The position numbers and the translations under genes are program-made. Source: Chloroflexota bacterium (GTDB taxonomy: Bacteria; Chloroflexota; Anaerolineae; Caldilineales; Caldilineaceae). From it: 29,791 nucleotides of DNA. The notes beneath the pieces were generated by a model. The model did no database searches. It saw only the letters and a list, made by a program, of their open reading frames with translations, and was not told the origin of the DNA. This document shows, in pieces, positions 24,621 to 29,791 of this stretch. Where the stretch lies: positions 1 through 29,791 of the forward strand of contig QEUW01000041.1 in assembly GCA_003577005.1 (NCBI GenBank). The letters run 5' to 3'. How positions within the stretch are numbered: position 1 is the first letter of the stretch; each line of letters opens with the position of its first letter.

Positions 24621-25496
24621 ATGACAACCTTACCCGCAACATTTCTGGCTCCGGCCGCTGAACTGGCGGCGCAAAGTCCTATTCCGCTGACCATCCTGCC
24701 CGACCTGCCCAGCCTCTTTGACCACTTTGCGCACGCTGTAGCGGCTGAGATTGTGGCCAACAATCGCGCCGGCCGCCCGACCCGGCTGATCCTACCCGTT
24801 GGACCAATCGGCCAGTACCCGTTGCTTGTCGATCTGTGCAACCGGGACACAATCAGTTGGCGCGAGCTCCACCTCTTCTTTATGGATGAGTACTGCGACT
24901 GGCAGGGACGGCGAATCAGCCCGGACCATCCGCTCAGTTTTGCCGGCTTTGTCCAGCGCACCCTGCTGGAACGCCTACGCCCGGAGCTGGCCCCGCCTCC
25001 TGCACAGGTTCATTTTCCCGATCCTTTGCACATCGACGCCGTCGGCCAGCAGATAGCCCAGGTGGGTGGGATCGATACCTGCTACGGCGGTATTGGGATC
25101 CACGGCCACATTGCCTTTAACGAACCACCCATCAGCCGTTGGTACAAGGTGACCGCAGCCGAATTCAAAGCCAGCCAGACCCGGCTGGTCACGCTGGCGC
25201 CAGAGACGGTGGTGATGAACGCTAGCCGGGCGGCGAGCGGCAACTTTGCTGCCCTTCCACCCATGGCTGTGACGCTGGGCATGGCCGACATCCTGGCCGC
25301 CCGGCGCATCCGCCTTTATTGTCAGGGTGGCGTCTGGCAGCGGACGGCGCTGCGTATTGCGCTGTTTGGCAGCCCCGACCGCGCCGACGGCGAAGATGTC
25401 GATTATCCTGTTACGCTGCTGCGCGGCCACCCCGACCTGGCCGTTGTCACCGACGCCCACACGGCTGAACCACCGGCCCCCCAGATGGCGGCCTGA
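24621..25496 (+). CDS. NagB-type glucosamine-6-phosphate deaminase/isomerase family protein
   Basis: The 291-residue protein has the family layout: LPVGPIGQYPLL (phosphate-binding loop), FFMDEYCDW with Asp89 as probable base, and GGIGIHGHIAFNEPP with His161 of the catalytic cluster (GIGxDGHIAFNEP in typical NagB). NagB converts glucosamine-6-phosphate to fructose-6-phosphate and ammonia. The phosphate loop GPIGQ differs from the usual GSTP, so the substrate may differ. AGGA 6 nt upstream supports the ATG at 24621; the longer frame to 24387 would translate palindromic repeat DNA. The stop lies 2 bp from the convergent PLD stop. Confidence 0.82.
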   Translation: MTTLPATFLAPAAELAAQSPIPLTILPDLPSLFDHFAHAVAAEIVANNRAGRPTRLILPVGPIGQYPLLVDLCNRDTISWRELHLFFMDEYCDWQGRRISPDHPLSFAGFVQRTLLERLRPELAPPPAQVHFPDPLHIDAVGQQIAQVGGIDTCYGGIGIHGHIAFNEPPISRWYKVTAAEFKASQTRLVTLAPETVVMNASRAASGNFAALPPMAVTLGMADILAARRIRLYCQGGVWQRTALRIALFGSPDRADGEDVDYPVTLLRGHPDLAVVTDAHTAEPPAPQMAA

Positions 25497-25498
25497 GA

Positions 25499-28400
25499 TC
25501 AAGCAACGCCCGCCACCACAAGCGTCCGGCTGTGATACGAACCAGGTAGAATGGGCGGCGAACCAGTGGGGTCAAAGCGGAGGCTGCCGCCCGCGCCCAG
25601 CGGTTGTTCATCACCGGTCACAACGCTTGCCTTCACATCCACGAGCCGGTCGATTGCCACAGGGACAAGCAGTTGGCCGGCGTCGAGACCATGGACCACC
25701 AGTACGTCGCCGGGTTGCCCGTCGGGCCGGGGGGTCAGCCGCAACGGCAGACGGGCAAAGCGTAGCGGCTCCGGCGTGGGTGGAACATCCCCGCCGAGTG
25801 GCGGCTCCTCAGCGGATGGAAAGTCCAGGTGGATGTCGAGATGGACCGGCCCCTGCTCCAATGCCGTGCGGATCGTCTGTTCGCAAGCCTCGAGGTTGAA
25901 CGAGATCCGGCCATACGCGCCAGCCGAATTACGGGGGAACTCGCCCATGAAGAGGAGTGAAGTGGCAAAACTCGCCGCCGCAGCCAGGGTGGCGTCGTCG
26001 TCGCGCTGGCGGCCATCGATGTCGATGACGTTTTGCTTGAGCCAGAGCAGACCTGGCGAATTGAGGTCCGCGGCCATGACAAAATCGACCGCGTCGTCAA
26101 AGCCGGCCACCGCGCCGCCCGTCTTCTTGGCATAGTTTGGCGGCAACTGTTTGCACATAGGCCGCAGCGGGTGGAGATTGAGCGTTGGCTGCCGGTCGTA
26201 GGCGCTTTCCTTTTCTACCGCTTTCAAGAGTTTGAATGTCGCATAGTAATCCTGCACCAGGGTACTGTAGGATTGGGGCAGCCCCAACAGACGCCGGCAG
26301 ATCTCAACCCGCTGTTCGCGAATGAGGTCACCGCCGCCCCGGGTTAGCTTGCGCGCCACGACCGAGCCGTTGAGCTCCATCTCGTAGGTGGAGCCGCGAT
26401 AGGTGAAGTTGGCCGAGCCAATGCTCATAAAGACATCATCCACGATGATCAGCTTGGAGTGGACGTAGACTTCATCGCTGCTGCGGTTGATGGGCGTCAG
26501 CAACACCACCTTATCCGCCACCGACACGCCATTGTGCGGACCTTTTACCCGGTAGCGCTGCGGTTGGTTGAGGTCGATGGGGCCACTTCCCTCGCGTTCG
26601 GCGCCGTAGAGCAGGGCGCTCAGCGCCCGCTGCCGGACTTTGAAGATCATGGGGTCGACCAGGTCGTTTTCGCTCAAGTCTTTGGGCAGCACGATGATGG
26701 CGCACTCCGGGCCATCTGGTTTGAGCAGCGCATCGTGAATGGCGCTGGTGATCTCCTCGCTAAACAGGTACTGGTCGTTGATCAAGATAAACTTGCGCGC
26801 CCGCGCGATGGCTTTGAGATAGGTGTGATACGAGCCCAGTTCGCCCTTGTCATCGACAAAGCTCTTCTTTGGGTCCAGAATCTGGCTGTAACACGAAGCG
26901 GGCGAAATCGTACGCGTGATCTGCACAAAGGGCCCCGGCTCGTCCAGGTCGTACTCCTCGACCAGGGGTGAGGGAATGGAGATGGCGCCTCCCAGGCCGG
27001 GGACGCTGTTGATAGGCCGGCAAGGGCTATCTCCAGTGAACTCGCTGAGTGCCTCCCAGCGTTGTTTGAAGTTGCGCAACACGTCGATGGCCGCCTCGCC
27101 CACCAGCTTCATCTGGGCATCGAACCAGCCCTTGCCCCGTTGCCGTTCTGGGTCCAGGCGATGGTGGTGCTCGGTACTCCACCGGCTCAGCGTCAGGTCC
27201 ATGCCGCCCACATAAGCCACAACTTCATATCGTTTTGCCATGCTGACCGAAACATCCTCCTTGACGATCACAATTCCTTTTTGGTGAAACGCACCCAGGG
27301 GCCGGGTCGCCGCATCGCGGACAGCATAACCACGCCGGCCGTTGACCGTGCGGTTGAGGACCTCGGTCATGGCGACGTTGCTGGTAAAGCCACGGTGGAA
27401 GTCCTCATCCTTGGACAAATTCGCCATAAAGTTATCCCAATAGAGCGCCTTGACCGTTACACCCCCGGCGATCTGCGTGCGCAGCAGGCCGCCCAACTCG
27501 GCAGAGGAGAGTGGAATTGCGCCGGTGGCAAAGGCGTCGTTGGAATAGGCGATCTCGCGAAAGTGGGTCACCAGCGCCGTGCGGAAATCAGTCGCAGTGG
27601 CGTGATAAACCAGAGCAATAGCCTTTGGCTCGACGGCAATGAGTTGGTCGAAGGTGTGGAGCAGGTGCGGTCCTGGGCTGCTGCTCTGGTTCACAGGGAT
27701 GACATCGTACCGTCCGCTGGTGAGGTGTAAGAAGAGCAGATGGTAATGTGCCCCCGGGTTGACGCCCAGGCGCGCCAACAGCTCATCGTAGCTCACCTTC
27801 TGGAGCAGGACACCCTTGGGGGGGTCCTCGTTGTTGATGCTTAGCTCGAAGAGACCGGCCGGCAACTCCCGCAACTCGCGGTTGAAGGGCTCTGTATTGA
27901 GCTCGCGCTCGAGGGTGCGCACATCGCCCAGGCTGTTCTTCCAACTCGCCGTAATGCGCTGATGGATGGCGCCATCCTGCGCCTGGACCCGCCAGGCGTA
28001 GAGCGAATCGCGGCGCACAAAGCCGTGATGAACCTCTTCTTTCTCTAGCCTGGGCGTTGTCGCGGTGACGGTCTCGACAGAAACGCGGAACGAACTCCGC
28101 ATGGCATCCTTGCGCGCCATATGATCGGCCAGCAGGATGTAGGCGTCTGTGCTCGACCCATCCACCGGGTCGAGCCGGACGGCAATGTGGTGGGCGGGGT
28201 TGGTGATGGCCGCAAGCTGGTCGCTTACCTGCTCCTCGCTGGCGTGGTTGCGCTCAATGCCGTAGGTTTGCATCACCCCGTGCAGAAAGAGATGCGGCCG
28301 CGACTCCCAGTTGGTCAAATAAACGGCCTTGACCTTCCTTGTGATGTCAGGTTCGGTCAATTCCTTGTAGAAATCGGCCAGAAACTCAGCGCCTGTGTTG

Positions 28401-29497
28401 AAGATTTCGACCTGGTTGCGCTCGCTGAAGAGCCGGTACTTGTTGAGCGAAAACTCGCCGTTCTCCTCGATCGAGCCGCCCGCCTCGGTCTGAAATTCGT
28501 CGGCCGGTTGAAAGAGACAGAAGCGCACAAAGCGTGGGAGTGGGCCCTCTTTAGGGTCATGGTCTTTCTTCAGGTCGATGCTCATTCCTTGTGTTTCTAT
28601 ACGCTTGAAGCTAAAGTCAAACCCAGGCCAGTAGGCAATCTGAATATTGCGCTCTGCAAAGCTCTTGTCCGTAGCATACACCTTCAGCGTGCGGTTGGTG
28701 CTGTTGGGGAATGGTAGACCATAGACGCAGTCATCTTTGTCCTTATCACCCACCCGGCCAGCATCATCTAATTTAGGGTCAAACTCCAGATGAGCGAGAG
28801 GCGTGTCCAGGCGGGAGATCGGCTGGCCGTGCAGGTCGACAAATTGGACGAGAACGGTATTGTGCGCAAAGGGTTCCGGGCGCAGGATCATGCGCCCGCG
28901 ATCGAGCACCTGCCACGCCGCATAGCCGTCGATGGCGTGGCCGGCCAGGTCAAAGTAATAGCACGTCCCCCCGAATATCGCGGACAGCGCTCTTCGCAAC
29001 GAATCGGGGATCTGGTCGCCCTTCCTGAGTGATGTCCCCTTGTTACGCGTCAGCGGTGGCAGATCTTCCGGCAGCTTCTCCTCCAGGCGGATCAATACAA
29101 GGCGCGGGCGCGCCGAGATGGCAGCATTCTGTTTGAAGGGGTGGCCGACCATCAGATGGTCACGCTCCACAAAACAGAGCACCCGCCCACGTAACTCTCC
29201 CGCATCTTCGGCCGCCAGGCCAAAGGGCAGGTTGTACTCCGTACGCAGCGTTGGGAAAACCATCTGGTAGGACGCCTGCGCCTCGGCTGCACTAGTTGCG
29301 GGCCGCGGATAAAGCAGCGAATAAACGAGCCAGTCGTGATGGTTGAAGGCCCGGTAATCAGGCTCCACCCCCGGCTCTGGCAAGCGTGGGATGACGAGCG
29401 TCCCGGTAAATGGGAAGCTCAGATCCTCTGTATCATAAAAGGCCAGCTTGAACGGCTCATTTGCGTCGTACTGGTATACGCCATATTGGCTGAGCAT
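25499..29497 (-). CDS. Giant eukaryote-like phospholipase D (1332 residues)
   Basis: Phospholipase D hydrolyses phospholipid head groups or transphosphatidylates them. The C-terminal half has both HKD motifs: FHQKGIVIV with H738 and K740, followed by AYVGGMDLTLSRW; and VHSKLIIVDD with H1013, followed by IGSANFTYRGSTYEME. Between them stand WFDAQMKLVGEAAIDVLRNF and SYHTYLKAIARARKFILIND, both as in plant PLD and the bacterial T6SS effector PldA (Tle5a). About 680 residues precede the catalytic part with no motif or domain I recognise, and about 230 follow it. No signal peptide or transmembrane segment is visible, so it is cytoplasmic or delivered by a secretion machine. AGGAGG about 10 nt upstream sets the ATG at 29497. 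Confidence 0.85.
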   Translation of the reverse strand: MLSQYGVYQYDANEPFKLAFYDTEDLSFPFTGTLVIPRLPEPGVEPDYRAFNHHDWLVYSLLYPRPATSAAEAQASYQMVFPTLRTEYNLPFGLAAEDAGELRGRVLCFVERDHLMVGHPFKQNAAISARPRLVLIRLEEKLPEDLPPLTRNKGTSLRKGDQIPDSLRRALSAIFGGTCYYFDLAGHAIDGYAAWQVLDRGRMILRPEPFAHNTVLVQFVDLHGQPISRLDTPLAHLEFDPKLDDAGRVGDKDKDDCVYGLPFPNSTNRTLKVYATDKSFAERNIQIAYWPGFDFSFKRIETQGMSIDLKKDHDPKEGPLPRFVRFCLFQPADEFQTEAGGSIEENGEFSLNKYRLFSERNQVEIFNTGAEFLADFYKELTEPDITRKVKAVYLTNWESRPHLFLHGVMQTYGIERNHASEEQVSDQLAAITNPAHHIAVRLDPVDGSSTDAYILLADHMARKDAMRSSFRVSVETVTATTPRLEKEEVHHGFVRRDSLYAWRVQAQDGAIHQRITASWKNSLGDVRTLERELNTEPFNRELRELPAGLFELSINNEDPPKGVLLQKVSYDELLARLGVNPGAHYHLLFLHLTSGRYDVIPVNQSSSPGPHLLHTFDQLIAVEPKAIALVYHATATDFRTALVTHFREIAYSNDAFATGAIPLSSAELGGLLRTQIAGGVTVKALYWDNFMANLSKDEDFHRGFTSNVAMTEVLNRTVNGRRGYAVRDAATRPLGAFHQKGIVIVKEDVSVSMAKRYEVVAYVGGMDLTLSRWSTEHHHRLDPERQRGKGWFDAQMKLVGEAAIDVLRNFKQRWEALSEFTGDSPCRPINSVPGLGGAISIPSPLVEEYDLDEPGPFVQITRTISPASCYSQILDPKKSFVDDKGELGSYHTYLKAIARARKFILINDQYLFSEEITSAIHDALLKPDGPECAIIVLPKDLSENDLVDPMIFKVRQRALSALLYGAEREGSGPIDLNQPQRYRVKGPHNGVSVADKVVLLTPINRSSDEVYVHSKLIIVDDVFMSIGSANFTYRGSTYEMELNGSVVARKLTRGGGDLIREQRVEICRRLLGLPQSYSTLVQDYYATFKLLKAVEKESAYDRQPTLNLHPLRPMCKQLPPNYAKKTGGAVAGFDDAVDFVMAADLNSPGLLWLKQNVIDIDGRQRDDDATLAAAASFATSLLFMGEFPRNSAGAYGRISFNLEACEQTIRTALEQGPVHLDIHLDFPSAEEPPLGGDVPPTPEPLRFARLPLRLTPRPDGQPGDVLVVHGLDAGQLLVPVAIDRLVDVKASVVTGDEQPLGAGGSLRFDPTGSPPILPGSYHSRTLVVAGVA

Positions 29498-29556
29498 ACG
29501 ATTTGCGCCTCCTCACTCCTTACGACCCTGGACGACAGCGAAAATCCCTGCACCGG

Positions 29557-29580
29557 TCCATTGTCTATCTATCGTCTACC
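29557..29580. repeat. Heptamer-type repeat between PLD gene and last gene
   Basis: TCCATTGTCTATCTATCGTC with flanking bases resembles the repeat at 4209-4233 (TCGTCTATCGTCCATCG). It contains the stop codon of the partial gene. Confidence 0.45.
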
Positions 29581-29791
29581 CGTTCAACTTCAACATCCGC
29601 TCAAAGTTCGACTTTGTCCAGTTCGCTTCTGGGCCATAGGAGAGCCGCAAGGTGTAGGCATCGCTCTCGTTGCTGGTATCCTGGATGGTCAGTTGGTAGC
29701 GGTTGCGCAGCCCTACGCGGATCACCGTCAGTTCGTGGTCGAGGTTGCCCAACCCGTGGACCACACCCTCGCGCACGCTGCCGTGGATGCG
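29576..29791 (-). CDS. C-terminal part of an unidentified protein
   Basis: The frame is open from the window edge to TAG at 29576-29578, giving 71 residues; the N-terminus lies outside. It has alternating beta-like strands (HELTVIRVGLRNRYQLTIQD, then YTLRLSYGPE) and ends with NWTKSNFERMLKLNG. I recognise no family. It lies 78 bp upstream of the PLD gene on the same strand, so the two may be co-transcribed. Confidence 0.6.
   Translation of the reverse strand, partial: RIHGSVREGVVHGLGNLDHELTVIRVGLRNRYQLTIQDTSNESDAYTLRLSYGPEANWTKSNFERMLKLNG

Noticed and set aside
23447..29497. Idea that the PPK1 remnant and the large PLD gene are parts of one split ppk1
   Set aside because: PPK1 catalytic domains have a PLD-like fold, but the PLD here has eukaryotic-PLD motifs (GGMDL, DVLxNFxxRW), is separated by the NagB-like gene and matches no PPK1 sequence.

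Overview
This is a GC-rich, gene-dense bacterial chromosome segment. The gene content points to a Chloroflexota bacterium, most likely Anaerolineae or Caldilineae. The reasons are the large proline/threonine-rich secreted proteins with SH3 or DUF4397 domains, a C-terminal FLPLIQR-type tail, a Uma2 protein with a coiled-coil tail, a menaquinone gene, and many intergenic palindromes. The taxonomy is inferred; no rRNA or other marker gene is present. I saw no tRNA, rRNA, CRISPR array, transposase or phage gene.

Layout, left to right. Positions 1-3000 (all minus strand) hold a partial beta-propeller (lactonase-like) gene, a small secreted barrel-like protein, a doubtful 48-residue ORF and a PIG-L deacetylase. 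Positions 3000-5600 hold a plus-strand metallophosphoesterase convergent with a GH140-like glycosidase. Positions 5750-7840 hold a 16S rRNA m7G1405 methyltransferase of the Arm/Rmt/FmrO family (aminoglycoside-resistance type), preceded by a perfect 30-nt palindrome, then a nucleoside hydrolase. Positions 7860-11150 form a probable plus-strand operon: helical-repeat protein, MenA, MFS transporter. Positions 11187-16387 hold two large secreted minus-strand proteins flanking EttA on the plus strand.

Positions 16886-21570 hold galT, a Uma2-family nuclease, a ROK sugar kinase, endonuclease V and an SPL-like radical SAM protein. The last two overlap by 4 nt. Positions 21671-25496 hold a YccF membrane protein, a MalY/PatB C-S lyase, a polyphosphate kinase 1 remnant lacking the catalytic half, and a NagB-type deaminase/isomerase. 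Positions 25499-29497 encode a 1332-residue eukaryote-like phospholipase D with about 680 unassigned N-terminal residues. A partial minus-strand gene closes the window. Sugar handling recurs (GH140, galT, ROK kinase, NagB), which fits a heterotroph using polysaccharides.

The main signals not explained by genes are these: (i) the methyltransferase and its palindromic leader, which contains a 17-residue ORF with a Shine-Dalgarno sequence; (ii) a dispersed nested palindrome family built on GGTGC-NNN-GCAC units at three loci, two of which have unrelated 17-bp outer stems; (iii) heptanucleotide repeat palindromes at gene 3' ends that supply the stop codons of four genes; (iv) the giant PLD protein and the truncated PPK1.
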